Assembly: GCF_034059295.1 (NCBI RefSeq)
Contig: NZ_CP139141.1
Span: 3,455,001 to 3,519,000, forward strand
Reading direction: 5' to 3'
Length of the DNA stretch: 64,000 bases
Source: Pseudomonas sp. HR96
GTDB taxonomy: Bacteria; Pseudomonadota; Gammaproteobacteria; Pseudomonadales; Pseudomonadaceae
Part shown: one piece after another, positions 47,443 to 56,420 of the stretch
How the letters are laid out: each line of letters starts with the position of its first letter
How positions within the stretch are numbered: position 1 is the stretch's first letter
Translations under genes and position numbers: made by a program
Notes under the pieces: generated by a model
What the model was told of the DNA's origin: nothing
Database searches by the model: none
What the model saw: the letters and a program-made list of their open reading frames with translations, nothing else

Positions 47443-47462
47443 TACTGTATGAATATACAGTT
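47443..47462. promoter_or_regulatory. LexA (SOS) box shared by umuDC and yedK
   Basis: TACTGTATGAATATACAGTT matches the CTGT-N8-ACAG SOS consensus as an almost perfect palindrome. It is 21 bases from the umuD start and 62 bases from the divergent yedK-type start, so one LexA dimer could control both directions. Confidence 0.88.
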
Positions 47463-47523
47463 AACTGTGAAGCCGCGCTGTGGTCAATTGCACAGATGGA
47501 AAATTTCGACGGGAGGAAACGCC

Positions 47524-48249
47524 ATGTGTGGACGCTATTCGATGTACCAGCCCATGGAGGTCTACCTGCGCGAGCTGGCGCCGCAGCAGTTGGTCATCAG
47601 CTACGTCGAACCCGAGCCGGCCAGCCGCTACAACATCGCCCCGTCGACCCGCGTGCCGGTGATCGTCGGCGAATCGGCCGGGCTGCGCCTGGAGCAGGTG
47701 CGCTGGGGCTGGGAGCCTTTCTGGGCCAAAGGCAAGCGGCCACCGAGCATCAATGCGCGCAGCGAGACAGTGGCCACCAGCAGGTTCTTCAAGCAGCTCT
47801 GGCCCCAGGGCCGCGTGCTGGTGCCGGCCAATGGCTGGTATGAGTGGGTCAAGGACGCGCAGGACCCGAAGAAGAAACAGCCGTATTACATCCGCCTGAA
47901 AGACCGCGCGCCGATGTTCTTCGCCGGGTTGGCCCAGGTCACGCCGGGGCTTGCGCCTGGCGAAGGCGACGGCGTGGTGATCATCACCGACGCCAGCGAT
48001 GCCGGCATGGTCGATATCCACGACCGCCGGCCGGTGGTGCTCGGCCCCGAGGCGGCGCGCCAGTGGCTCGAGTATGGCCTGGAGGCGGCGCAGGCCGACG
48101 AGCTGATGCGCGGCGCCGGGCGCGCAGTGGCGGATTTCGAGTGGTACCGGGTGGGGCCGGCAGTGGGCAATGTGCGCAATCAAGGCGGCGAGTTGATCGA
48201 CGAAGTGGTGGTGCCGCCGTTGCCGGAGACGGGTGACTTGTTCGACTGA
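47524..48249 (+). CDS. yedK: SOS response-associated peptidase family (YedK/HMCES, SRAP)
   Basis: A 241-residue SRAP protein. The ATG is followed directly by the catalytic cysteine (MCGRYSM), which forms a thiazolidine crosslink with abasic sites in single-stranded DNA. Other marks are YNIAPSTRVPVI, WGWEPFWAKG, INARSETV, RVLVPANGWYEW and the histidine in DIHDRRP. The start at 47524 follows GGGAGGA. Divergent placement from umuDC around one LexA box fits a DNA-damage role. Confidence 0.94.
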   Translation: MCGRYSMYQPMEVYLRELAPQQLVISYVEPEPASRYNIAPSTRVPVIVGESAGLRLEQVRWGWEPFWAKGKRPPSINARSETVATSRFFKQLWPQGRVLVPANGWYEWVKDAQDPKKKQPYYIRLKDRAPMFFAGLAQVTPGLAPGEGDGVVIITDASDAGMVDIHDRRPVVLGPEAARQWLEYGLEAAQADELMRGAGRAVADFEWYRVGPAVGNVRNQGGELIDEVVVPPLPETGDLFD

Positions 48250-48293
48250 CCTGACAGCCATCGCTGTGCAGATCGCCTGCTATCGCCGACAGA

Positions 48294-48372
48294 CGTGGGA
48301 GGGGGCAAAGCCCCCGAGAGGCCGTAGGCCGGTTTGAACTTGTGAAAAGCTCGCGGGCTTCGCCCTCCCACG
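48294..48372. repeat. Intergenic palindromic repeat, GTGGGAGGGGGCAAAGCCCC family, copy 2
   Basis: CGTGGGAGGGGGCAAAGCCC pairs across about 80 bases with GCGGGCTTCGCCCTCCCACG. The same element, with a different middle, is at 32643-32716. It follows the yedK stop and may terminate or stabilise that transcript. Confidence 0.65.
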
Positions 48373-48671
48373 ATTGCCCCACTCCCCCGCCTACCCTGGC
48401 TTGTAAATAAAAATACATCGGCCAATGACCGGCCCCTCTTTAGTGCAAAAAACCCTCGAAAGTTCCATTGATTCCTGTCGAACAATCCCGCCCAGGCCCC
48501 GCAAAGCAAGCACTGCAAAGATATGGCATATTGGCATTAAATAATTACATAGCCAGCTAACCAACTTCGCTATTCCAGCCGCAGTTCCCTTCTTGTCGCG
48601 ATAACGAGCTTGCGGATCGAGAATTATTAGCTATCACTGTAAGCACCAAAATGGATCATGGAGGCTTGAGG
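48373..48671 (+). other. AT-rich leader of the potE-decarboxylase operon
   Basis: No gene is visible. The last 150 bases are AT-rich and include a close direct repeat TGGCAT at 48524-48529 and 48532-48537, perhaps part of a regulator site. The promoter of the following operon should lie here, but I could not define its boxes. Confidence 0.35.
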
Positions 48672-50093
48672 ATGGCTGCCGCAAAGAAAATGAGCGTGGT
48701 GCAGCTGACCATGTTGACTGCGGTCAATATGCTCGGATCAGGCATTGTGCTATTACCGACCAAACTTGCCGAGGTCGGCGGCATTTCCATTTTGTCGTGG
48801 TTGATTACCGCCACCGGTTCTCTGGCGCTGGCCTATGCCTTCGCCCGCTGCGGCATGTTGAGCCGAAAGACCGGCGGTATGGGCGGTTATGCTGAATATA
48901 CCTTCGGCAAGTCCGGGAATTACATCACCAACTACACTTACGGCCTGTCGCTGTTGATTGCCAACGTGGCGATCAGCATTACCGCTGTCGGTTATATCCA
49001 GACGCTGTTCGATATCAAACTGGGCTCATTGCAAGTCGGCCTGGCGACCATTGCGTTGTTATGGGTGACCACCTTCGCCAACTTCGGCGGCGCGAGCATC
49101 ACCGGCAAGATCGGCGCCGTGACGGTGTGGGGTGTGATCGCGCCGGTGGTGCTGGTATCGACCATCGGCTGGTTCTGGTTCGACAGCAGCATCTACGCCG
49201 CCGGCTGGAACCCCCACGACAAGACCTGGTACGACGCCGCCGGCGCCTCGGTGGCCATCACCCTGTGGGCGTTCCTCGGCCTGGAGTCGGCGTGCGCCAA
49301 CGGCGATGCAGTGGAAAACCCCGAGAAGAACGTACCCATCGCCGTGCTCGGCGGCACCCTGGGCGCAGCGGTGATCTACATCGTTTCCACCAACGTCATC
49401 GCCGGCATCGTCGACAACGCCGCGCTGGTCTCCTCCACCGCGCCCTTCGGGCTGGTGTTCGCGCAGATGTTCAACCCGCTGGTGGGCAACATCGTCATGG
49501 GCCTGATGGTGCTGGCCTGCATCGGCTCGTTGCTGGGCTGGCAGTTCACCGTCGCCCAGGTGTTCAAGAGCTCGGCCGACACCGGTTACTTCCTGCCGAT
49601 CTTCGCCAAGGCCAACAAGCATGGCGTGCCGATCATCAGCATGCTGATCCTGCTGGCGATCCAGACCGCCATGGCCCTGCTGACCATCAGCCCGGACCTG
49701 GCCAAGCAGTTCGACACCCTGGTCAACCTCGCCGTGGTCACCAACCTGGTGCCCTACATCCTCTCCATGGCCACCCTGGTGACCCTGCAGAAGATCTCCA
49801 ACGTCCCGGCCAACAAGGCGCTGGTGACCAACATCGTCGCCGGCGTGGCGGCAGCCTACAGCTACCTGGCGCTGTACAGCTCGGGCGAACAGGCGCTGAT
49901 GCTCGGCGGCGTGGCGACCATCGCCGGCTACACGCTGTTCGGCTTCGTCAACACCCGCCTGATCCGCCTTGAAGCGCTGAACAACAGCGTACCGACCCAG
50001 ACCGTGGCCGCGCAGCACCTGAGCGCCGAGCCGATCCCGGTCAACAATCTGCCCCTGGCGCCCCTGCACGCCCCTATGGAGACCCGCCCATGA
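48672..50093 (+). CDS. potE: PotE-type amino acid/diamine antiporter
   Basis: A 473-residue APC-superfamily carrier with 12 predicted helices. VVQLTMLTAVNMLGSGIVLL, PTKLAEVGGISILSWL, RKTGGMGGYAEYTFGKSGN, TLWAFLGLESACANGDAVEN and NVPIAVLGGTLGAAVIYIVS follow E. coli PotE closely. It exchanges an amino acid such as ornithine (or lysine) for its decarboxylation product. The C-terminal tail is about 30 residues longer than in E. coli. The start at 48672 follows GGAGG. Its stop overlaps the decarboxylase start as ATGA, so carrier and enzyme are coupled. Confidence 0.9.
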   Translation: MAAAKKMSVVQLTMLTAVNMLGSGIVLLPTKLAEVGGISILSWLITATGSLALAYAFARCGMLSRKTGGMGGYAEYTFGKSGNYITNYTYGLSLLIANVAISITAVGYIQTLFDIKLGSLQVGLATIALLWVTTFANFGGASITGKIGAVTVWGVIAPVVLVSTIGWFWFDSSIYAAGWNPHDKTWYDAAGASVAITLWAFLGLESACANGDAVENPEKNVPIAVLGGTLGAAVIYIVSTNVIAGIVDNAALVSSTAPFGLVFAQMFNPLVGNIVMGLMVLACIGSLLGWQFTVAQVFKSSADTGYFLPIFAKANKHGVPIISMLILLAIQTAMALLTISPDLAKQFDTLVNLAVVTNLVPYILSMATLVTLQKISNVPANKALVTNIVAGVAAAYSYLALYSSGEQALMLGGVATIAGYTLFGFVNTRLIRLEALNNSVPTQTVAAQHLSAEPIPVNNLPLAPLHAPMETRP

Positions 50094-52375
50094 GCGAACC
50101 CAGACAACTGCTCGGCATGCTGGCCCTGCTGGTCAGCGCCGCACCGGACAAACGCACGGTATTCGGCCGCGCATTGAACCAATTGATCGCCGACGTCGAA
50201 GAGCGCTCCATCAGTATCCTGATTTCGGAAAGCCTCGGTGACGCCACTTCCATCCTGCATTCCGACCCCGCAGTGCAGTGCGTGCTGCTCAGCTGGGAGA
50301 TGGACACCAGCGAAGGCCACGCCGAATGCATCCGCCTGTTGACCGACCTGCGCGAGCGCAACACCCGCGTGCCGGTGTTCCTGATCAGCGACCGCAGCAC
50401 CGCAGCGAGCATTCCGCTGGTGGTGATGCAGCACGCCGACGACTTCATCTGGCTGCCGGAGGACACCAGCCGCTTCCTCAGCGGGCGCATCCTGGCCGCC
50501 ATCGAGCGTTACCGTCAGGCCGTACTGCCACCGATGTTCGGCGCCCTGCTCAAGTTCGCCCGCTCCTACGAATACTCCTGGCACACGCCAGGCCACGCCG
50601 GCGGCACGGCTTTTCTGAAAAGCACCGCCGGCCGGGCGTTCTACGAGTTCTTCGGGGAAAACCTGCTGCGTTCGGACCTGTCCATCTCGGTCGGTGAACT
50701 GGGTTCGCTGCTCGACCACAGCGGCCCCATCGGCCAAGGCGAACGCTACGCGGCCAAGGTGTTCGGCGCGCACCGTACCTATTACGTCACCAACGGTTCC
50801 TCGACCTCCAACCGGGTGATCCTGATGGCCAGCGTGACCCGCGACCAGATCGCCCTATGCGACCGCAACTGCCACAAATCGGCCGAGCATGCGATGACCC
50901 TGTCGGGGGCCATCCCCACCTACCTGGTGCCGACCCGCAACCGCTACGGCATCATCGGCCCGATTCTCCCGCAAACCTTGAGCCGCAAGGCGATCAAGGC
51001 AGCCATCGCCAGTAACCCGCTGGTGGGCGCCGACATCGACCCGACACCCGTGCACGCCATCGTCACCAATTCCACCTACGACGGCCTGACCTACAACGTT
51101 ACGCGGGTCGAGCAACTGCTCGGCGAAAGCGTCGACCGCCTGCATTTCGACGAGGCCTGGTACGGCTACGCACGCTTCAACCCGCTGTACCGCGACCGCT
51201 TCGCCATGCACGGCGACCCGGCCGACCACGACCCGTCGCGCCCCACCGTGTTCGCCACGCAGTCGACCCACAAGCTGCTGGCAGCGCTGTCGCAGGCCTC
51301 GATGATTCACGTGCGCAACGGCCGCAACCCGATCCCCCACGGGCGCTTCAACGAGTCGTTCATGATGCACGCCTCGACCTCCCCCAATTACGCCATCATG
51401 GCCTCGTGCGACGTCAGTTCGGCGATGATGGAAGCGCCCAGCGGGCAGATCCTCACCAATGAGTCCATCGAGGAGGCCATTGCGTTCCGCCAGGTCATCT
51501 CGCGCATGAAAAGCGAAATGCTCGGCCACGACGACTGGTTCTTCTCCTGCTGGCAGCCGCCGACCGTGACCATCGACGGGCGCCGCGTGCCCTTCCACCA
51601 TGCCGACCCGCTTATTCTCAAGACCGACCCAAGCTGCTGGGTGCTGCACCCCAACGAGGTCTGGCACGGCTTCGGCGACATCGAAGACGGCTACTGCATG
51701 CTCGACCCGATCAAGGTCTCGGTGCTCAGCCCGGGCATGGGCGATGACGGCGAGCTGCTGGACTTCGGCATCCCCGCCTGCGTGCTCAGCGCCTACCTCG
51801 GGCACCAGGGCATCGTGGTGGAGAAAACCACCGATTTCACCATTCTGTTTCTGTTCTCCATCGGCATCACCAAGGGCAAATGGGGCACCCTGGTCAACGC
51901 CCTGCTGGACTTCAAGCGTGACTACGACAGCAACCTGGAGCTGGAGCTGTGCCTGCCCGAACTGCTCGCCGCCAACCAGCAGCGCTATGCCGGCATGGGC
52001 ATTCGCGACCTGGCCGAAGAGATTTTCGCCGCCATGAAGGAGCACCGCACCACCTCGACCATGGCCAAGGCCTTCGGCATGTTGCCCACCGCCGAATTCA
52101 GCCCGGTACAGGCCTACGAAAAGCTGGTCAAGAACCAGATCGAACGGGTGACCCTGGCCGAGGCGGCCGGACGGGTGGTGGCCACGGGTATCGTCCCCTA
52201 CCCGCCTGGAATCCCGTTATTGATGCCGGGTGAAAACATCGGCCCGGCCGACGGGCCATTACTGGGGTATCTGGCGGCGCTGGAAAGTTTCGACAAGTCC
52301 TTTCCCGGGTTTACCCATGACACCCATGGCATAGAAAGCGAGGCTGGGGTTTATCAGTTGCTGGTATTGAAATAA
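50090..52375 (+). CDS. Ornithine/lysine/arginine decarboxylase (PLP, fold type I)
   Basis: A 761-residue large bacterial basic amino acid decarboxylase with three parts: an N-terminal receiver-like wing (1-140), a PLP domain and a C-terminal domain. PLP contacts are TNGSSTSNR, CDRNCHKSAEHAM, LHFDEAWYGYARF and the Schiff-base lysine in QSTHKLLAALSQ. The PotE-type partner suggests ornithine, while length and context also resemble the Pseudomonas lysine decarboxylase LdcA with its antiporter. The substrate is therefore left open. The enzyme would make putrescine or cadaverine, consume protons and feed the antiporter. Confidence 0.92.
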   Translation: MSEPRQLLGMLALLVSAAPDKRTVFGRALNQLIADVEERSISILISESLGDATSILHSDPAVQCVLLSWEMDTSEGHAECIRLLTDLRERNTRVPVFLISDRSTAASIPLVVMQHADDFIWLPEDTSRFLSGRILAAIERYRQAVLPPMFGALLKFARSYEYSWHTPGHAGGTAFLKSTAGRAFYEFFGENLLRSDLSISVGELGSLLDHSGPIGQGERYAAKVFGAHRTYYVTNGSSTSNRVILMASVTRDQIALCDRNCHKSAEHAMTLSGAIPTYLVPTRNRYGIIGPILPQTLSRKAIKAAIASNPLVGADIDPTPVHAIVTNSTYDGLTYNVTRVEQLLGESVDRLHFDEAWYGYARFNPLYRDRFAMHGDPADHDPSRPTVFATQSTHKLLAALSQASMIHVRNGRNPIPHGRFNESFMMHASTSPNYAIMASCDVSSAMMEAPSGQILTNESIEEAIAFRQVISRMKSEMLGHDDWFFSCWQPPTVTIDGRRVPFHHADPLILKTDPSCWVLHPNEVWHGFGDIEDGYCMLDPIKVSVLSPGMGDDGELLDFGIPACVLSAYLGHQGIVVEKTTDFTILFLFSIGITKGKWGTLVNALLDFKRDYDSNLELELCLPELLAANQQRYAGMGIRDLAEEIFAAMKEHRTTSTMAKAFGMLPTAEFSPVQAYEKLVKNQIERVTLAEAAGRVVATGIVPYPPGIPLLMPGENIGPADGPLLGYLAALESFDKSFPGFTHDTHGIESEAGVYQLLVLK

Positions 52376-52388
52376 CGCGCGAGCCAGG

Positions 52389-52415
52389 CATGGGCGGCGG
52401 ATAACGCCGCCCATG
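52389..52415 (+). terminator. Strong hairpin after the decarboxylase gene
   Basis: ATGGGCGGCG (52390-52399) and CGCCGCCCAT (52405-52414) form a perfect 10-bp GC stem, extended to 11 by a C-G pair, with loop GATAA. No T-run follows, so it is either a Rho-assisted end or a stabilising 3' hairpin. Confidence 0.55.
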
Positions 52416-52626
52416 ATGAGTGGCAGGAACGCCGAACAAGCAGCGCCCTCGCTTATTACAAAACGCTATAGAGCCTGCTACGTTTTATTGAAAATATTCA
52501 ACAACTAACTGGCGCCTTGAAACTTTCCTGCTAAGTTTGTGATACATGATATTCGCCTGCCAGGTCGCGTTAACGAAAGCGAAGTTGGCACGGTAAAAAG
52601 GCTCGATGTAAATAAAGGTACAACGG

Positions 52627-52653
52627 TGTGGTCGCGCTATTAGTGCGACCACA
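52627..52653 (+). promoter_or_regulatory. Hairpin/palindrome before the long envelope operon
   Basis: TGTGGTCGC (52627-52635) and GCGACCACA (52645-52653) form a perfect 9-bp inverted repeat with loop GCTATTAGT, ending 29 bases before the start at 52683. It may end any readthrough, act as a leader hairpin, or bind a regulator. The 52376-52682 gap otherwise holds an AT-rich stretch, probably the operon promoter. Confidence 0.4.
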
Positions 52654-52682
52654 GCACGATCAATGCTGCCCGGATATCAGCC

Positions 52683-53492
52683 ATGGCTATGGACCGCCGT
52701 TTCAACAAATCACTCTTCACCGCCATGTTGCTGGCACCCGCGCTGGCCTGTGCCGACAGTAGCGGCACTGGTGGCACCAGTGACGCCGCCAACAAGAGCA
52801 ACAACCCGTTGAACCTGGCGCCGGGGTTTAATCTGCAGGACTACTACACCCCCGACATCGCCAACAGCAATGCCCACAGCAACGATGCCTTGTTGCGTGG
52901 CACCTTGCCGGTGGCGCCTGGAGCCTTTATCGGTGTGCCGCAGTTGCTGCGCGCCACCCTGCCGATCAGCACCCGCCCCGACCCGCACGGCGGCTACAGC
53001 ACCGGCAGCGGCGACCTCAACCTGTTCGATATCTTTCTGCTCAAGACCGAGGGCGTGCAGCTGGGCATCGGCCCGCAGATCACCGCGCCCACTGCCGCCC
53101 ATGACGAGCTGGGGACTGGCAAATGGCAGGCCGGGCTGGCCGCCGTGGCCATCGACGCGTCGCCGCGCGGCCTGCTCGGCGCGCTGGTGCAGTACCAGAG
53201 CTCGTTCGCTGGCGACAGCGACCGCGCCCACGTGGAGTCGGCCACGCTCCAGCCGTTCCTCATTCACAACCTGCCCCGCGGCTGGTACCTGCGCTCCACC
53301 GCCACCTGGACCTTCGACCTGAAGAACGACACCCACTACATCCCCCTGGGCCTGGGCGCGGGTAAAGCGTGGAAGGTCGGCGGCAACATTTTCAATGCTT
53401 TCGTCGAGCCGCAGTGGACCGTGGAGCACAAGGGCGATGGCCTGCCGCGTTTCACCCTGTTCGCCGGGCTCAATGTGACCTTTGGAAAATGA
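52683..53492 (+). CDS. Putative outer-membrane beta-barrel protein, first gene of envelope operon
   Basis: A 269-residue exported protein with signal peptide ending in APALACADS. Alternating strands such as GDLNLFDIFLLKTEGVQLGI, WYLRSTATWTFDL and PQWTVEHKGDGLPRFTLFAGLNVTF, with an aromatic near the C-terminus, fit a small outer-membrane barrel, similar to proteins found beside DUF1254 genes. The start could also be the ATG at 52689. It leads an eleven-gene co-directional run to the window edge; the gap to the next gene is 14 bases. Confidence 0.75.
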   Translation: MAMDRRFNKSLFTAMLLAPALACADSSGTGGTSDAANKSNNPLNLAPGFNLQDYYTPDIANSNAHSNDALLRGTLPVAPGAFIGVPQLLRATLPISTRPDPHGGYSTGSGDLNLFDIFLLKTEGVQLGIGPQITAPTAAHDELGTGKWQAGLAAVAIDASPRGLLGALVQYQSSFAGDSDRAHVESATLQPFLIHNLPRGWYLRSTATWTFDLKNDTHYIPLGLGAGKAWKVGGNIFNAFVEPQWTVEHKGDGLPRFTLFAGLNVTFGK

Positions 53493-53506
53493 GGACGACC
53501 CGAGCC

Positions 53507-54955
53507 ATGAACGCCCCCAGCAAACTTACCGTCGCCCTGCTATTGGGCCTGAGCGCCAACTACGCGTCAGCCGTGGATACCCGCATCGGACCAGTGACCT
53601 TGCAAGGTGACCTGCCAGACCGCGCCTCCATTGCCCAGTTGTACGCCGAGCTGGACTTTCAACAGGCCACCCAGGCCTACCTGTGGGCGTTGCCGCTGGT
53701 GTCCTATGCGCAGTGGCAGAAGGAATTTCGCGAAAAGCTCGGTGCGCGCAACGGGGACCTGATGGTGCTCACCAGCTACGAAGACAAGCTGGGGGTCATT
53801 ACCGCAAACGCCACCACGCCTTACATTCTCGGCTTCGTCGACCTGAACCAGACCGGCCCGCTGGTCATCGAGCTGCCCCCGGGGCCGACTGCTGGTGGGG
53901 TGGGCGACTTCTGGCAGCGAGCGATCGTCGACATGGGCCAGACCGGGCCGGACAAAGGCCAGGGCGGCAAATACCTGGTGCTGCCGCCGGGCACGCCGGC
54001 GCCAGCAGACACCCAGGGCTACTACCTGGCGCCGTCGCAAACCATGAACGTGCTGGTGGGTTTTCGCGTGCTCGACCCGGACCCGGCCAAGGGCCAGGCG
54101 TTGGTGCAGAAGTTTCGCATGTACCCACTCAAGGACCAGGCGCACCCCGCTGCCACTCGCCTGCTGACCCCAGGCGGCAAACGCTGGTCAGGTACCCAGC
54201 CCGGCGGCATGGCTTATTGGCAACTGTTGCATGAGATCATTCAGCGCGAACCGGTCAACGAGCGTGATCGCTTCTACATGGCCATGCTTGCCAGCCTCGG
54301 CATTGAAAAGGGCAAGCCGTTCGCCCCGACAGCCGAACAACGCCGGGCGCTGGAGCAGGGCCTGCAAATGGGCGAGTTGATCGCCAAGGCCAACACCTTC
54401 GCCAAGCGCTTCCCCCAGGCACGCTACTGGCCCGACCGGCAGTGGGACACCGTGCTCAATATCGAGGATCCGTCCCAGCGCGTCGCCCATTACGATCAGT
54501 TGTGGGAGCGCACGGCCTGGTTCTACGAAGCGGTGACCAACACCAAGGGCATGGTCTCGCACACCCCGGGGCTGGGCCAGACGTACCTGGGCGCCTACAC
54601 CGACGCCCAGGGCCAGTGGCTGGACGGCGCCAGCCGCTACACCTTGCACGTCGACGCACAGCCACCGGCGAAGCAGTTCTGGTCGCTGACGGTCTACGAC
54701 ATCGCCACCCGCTGCCTGATCGACAACCCGCAGCGCAAAGCCGACCTGTCCTCGCGCCAGGACCTGAAGAAGAACCCCGACGGTTCGGTAGACCTGTACT
54801 TCGGCCCGCAGCCGCCCAAGGACAAGGACAAGGAAGCGAATTGGGTGCAAACCGTGCCGGGCAAACAGTGGTTCAGCTATTTCCGCCTGTACGCGCCCAC
54901 TGAAGCCTATTTTGACAAGAGCTGGAAGTTGGCCGACTTCCAGCGCGAACCCTGA
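53507..54955 (+). CDS. DUF1254/DUF1214 exported protein, copy 1
   Basis: A 482-residue protein with a signal peptide (LTVALLLGLSANYASA). The N-terminal DUF1254 region includes FQQATQAYLWALPLVSYAQW and VITANATTPYILGFVDL. The C-terminal DUF1214 region includes WLDGASRYTLHVDAQPPAKQFWSLTVYDIATRCLIDN. The family is common but of unknown biochemical function. A second member follows at once (54971-56377), and the pair probably acts together in the periplasm. The start at 53507 is chosen for the signal peptide. Confidence 0.9.
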   Translation: MNAPSKLTVALLLGLSANYASAVDTRIGPVTLQGDLPDRASIAQLYAELDFQQATQAYLWALPLVSYAQWQKEFREKLGARNGDLMVLTSYEDKLGVITANATTPYILGFVDLNQTGPLVIELPPGPTAGGVGDFWQRAIVDMGQTGPDKGQGGKYLVLPPGTPAPADTQGYYLAPSQTMNVLVGFRVLDPDPAKGQALVQKFRMYPLKDQAHPAATRLLTPGGKRWSGTQPGGMAYWQLLHEIIQREPVNERDRFYMAMLASLGIEKGKPFAPTAEQRRALEQGLQMGELIAKANTFAKRFPQARYWPDRQWDTVLNIEDPSQRVAHYDQLWERTAWFYEAVTNTKGMVSHTPGLGQTYLGAYTDAQGQWLDGASRYTLHVDAQPPAKQFWSLTVYDIATRCLIDNPQRKADLSSRQDLKKNPDGSVDLYFGPQPPKDKDKEANWVQTVPGKQWFSYFRLYAPTEAYFDKSWKLADFQREP

Positions 54956-54970
54956 ACAGTGGAGCCAAGG

Positions 54971-56377
54971 ATGAAGCCTCTCTATCGTCACGCCATCGTC
55001 GCGGCCCTCTGCGCCCTGCCGCTGGCTGCCACCTGGGCCGATACGCCGTCGCTGTCCGCCAGCGAGACCACGGCGATTGCCAAGCAGGCCTACCTGTACG
55101 GCTACCCTGTGGTGGAAATGTACAAGACGCTCTATGCCCAGGCCGTGGACCAGGGTGGCGCGGACTACAAGGCTGAGTTCAACCGCATCGGCAACACCGC
55201 CAGGGTATTCACGCCCCGCGACAAGGCCTTCGTCACCCCTAACTCCGACACGCCCTACTCGTTTCTGTGGCTGGACCTGCGTGCCGAACCTCAGGTGCTG
55301 AGCCTGCCGGCCATCGAGGCGCAGCGTTATTACTCGGTGCAATTGATCGACCTCTACACGCAGAACTTCGACTATCTGGGCACGCGAACCACCGGCAATC
55401 AGGGCGGCACCTTTCTGATCGCCGGGCCGCATTGGCAAGGGCCGGTGCCCAGCGGCATCGCCAAGGCCGTGCACAGTGAAAGCGACATTGTCTACGCCCT
55501 GTACCGCACCCAGCTGTTCGATGAAGCGGACCTGGCCAAGGTGCGCGAGATCCAGGCCGGCTACCGCGTGCAACCCTTGAGCGGCTACCTCGGGCAACCG
55601 CCGGCGCCCAAGCCAGCCGCTATTGCCTGGCCAAGGCCTCAGGCAGACATGAGCGACAGCCCGGCACTGTTTCGCTATCTGAGCTTCATGCTGGCGTTCG
55701 CTGCGCCGCAGCCTGCCGAAAAGGACCTGCTCGCACGCCTGGCGCGCATCGGCGTGACGCCGGGCGGGTCGTTCGACGAACAGCGTCTGAGCGAGGGCCA
55801 GCGCGCCGCTCTGCAGGCCGGCATCGATGCCGGCAAGGCCGAGTTCGCGCAATTCAAGAAGACCCGGGTCGACACCCACCAGATCAGCAGCAGCGACCTG
55901 TTCGGCAGTCGTGCTCACCTGCAGGGCAACACCCTGTACCGCTACGCCGGCGCCAACATGGGGATCTTCGGCAACTCCGCCGAGGAGGCGAATTACATCG
56001 GCTACTTCACCGATGCCCAGGGCCGCCCGGCCAACGGCGCGAGCCGCGACTACCGGCTGCATTTCGCCAAGGATCAACTGCCGCCAGCCAGGGCGTTCTG
56101 GTCACTGACGATGTACGACGGTGCCACCAAGCTGCTGGTGGAAAACCCCCTGCAGCGCTACCTGATCAATTCGCGAATGCTCGACAGCCTGGCCCGCGAC
56201 GCCGACGGCGGCATCACCCTGTACCTGCAACCGCACTCTCCGGGTAAAGCCCGCGAGAGCAACTGGTTGCCGACGCCGGCAGGCCCCTTCTATGCGGTGC
56301 TGCGGGTCTACATGCCGGGCCCGGAGTTGGCCAGCGGGCAATGGCGCCAGCCGCCGCTGCAAAGCACTGACCGTTGA
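54971..56377 (+). CDS. DUF1254/DUF1214 exported protein, copy 2
   Basis: A 468-residue paralogue of the preceding protein, signal peptide ending in AATWA. It opens with IAKQAYLYGYPVVEMYKTLY and VTPNSDTPYSFLWLDLRAEP (DUF1254). It ends with ANGASRDYRLHFAKDQLPPA, RAFWSLTMYDGATKLLVENP and LYLQPHSPGKARESNWLPTP (DUF1214). GGAG precedes the ATG at 54971. Two divergent family members in tandem suggest a heteromeric unit. Confidence 0.92.
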   Translation: MKPLYRHAIVAALCALPLAATWADTPSLSASETTAIAKQAYLYGYPVVEMYKTLYAQAVDQGGADYKAEFNRIGNTARVFTPRDKAFVTPNSDTPYSFLWLDLRAEPQVLSLPAIEAQRYYSVQLIDLYTQNFDYLGTRTTGNQGGTFLIAGPHWQGPVPSGIAKAVHSESDIVYALYRTQLFDEADLAKVREIQAGYRVQPLSGYLGQPPAPKPAAIAWPRPQADMSDSPALFRYLSFMLAFAAPQPAEKDLLARLARIGVTPGGSFDEQRLSEGQRAALQAGIDAGKAEFAQFKKTRVDTHQISSSDLFGSRAHLQGNTLYRYAGANMGIFGNSAEEANYIGYFTDAQGRPANGASRDYRLHFAKDQLPPARAFWSLTMYDGATKLLVENPLQRYLINSRMLDSLARDADGGITLYLQPHSPGKARESNWLPTPAGPFYAVLRVYMPGPELASGQWRQPPLQSTDR

Positions 56378-56420
56378 AGGGTCGACCGACTGATTCATTG
56401 ATACCAAGGAGTACCTCGTC

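Noticed and set aside
54188..56077. Minus-strand frame of 629 codons
   Set aside because: Antisense of the two DUF1254 genes, with composition typical of a shadow frame.
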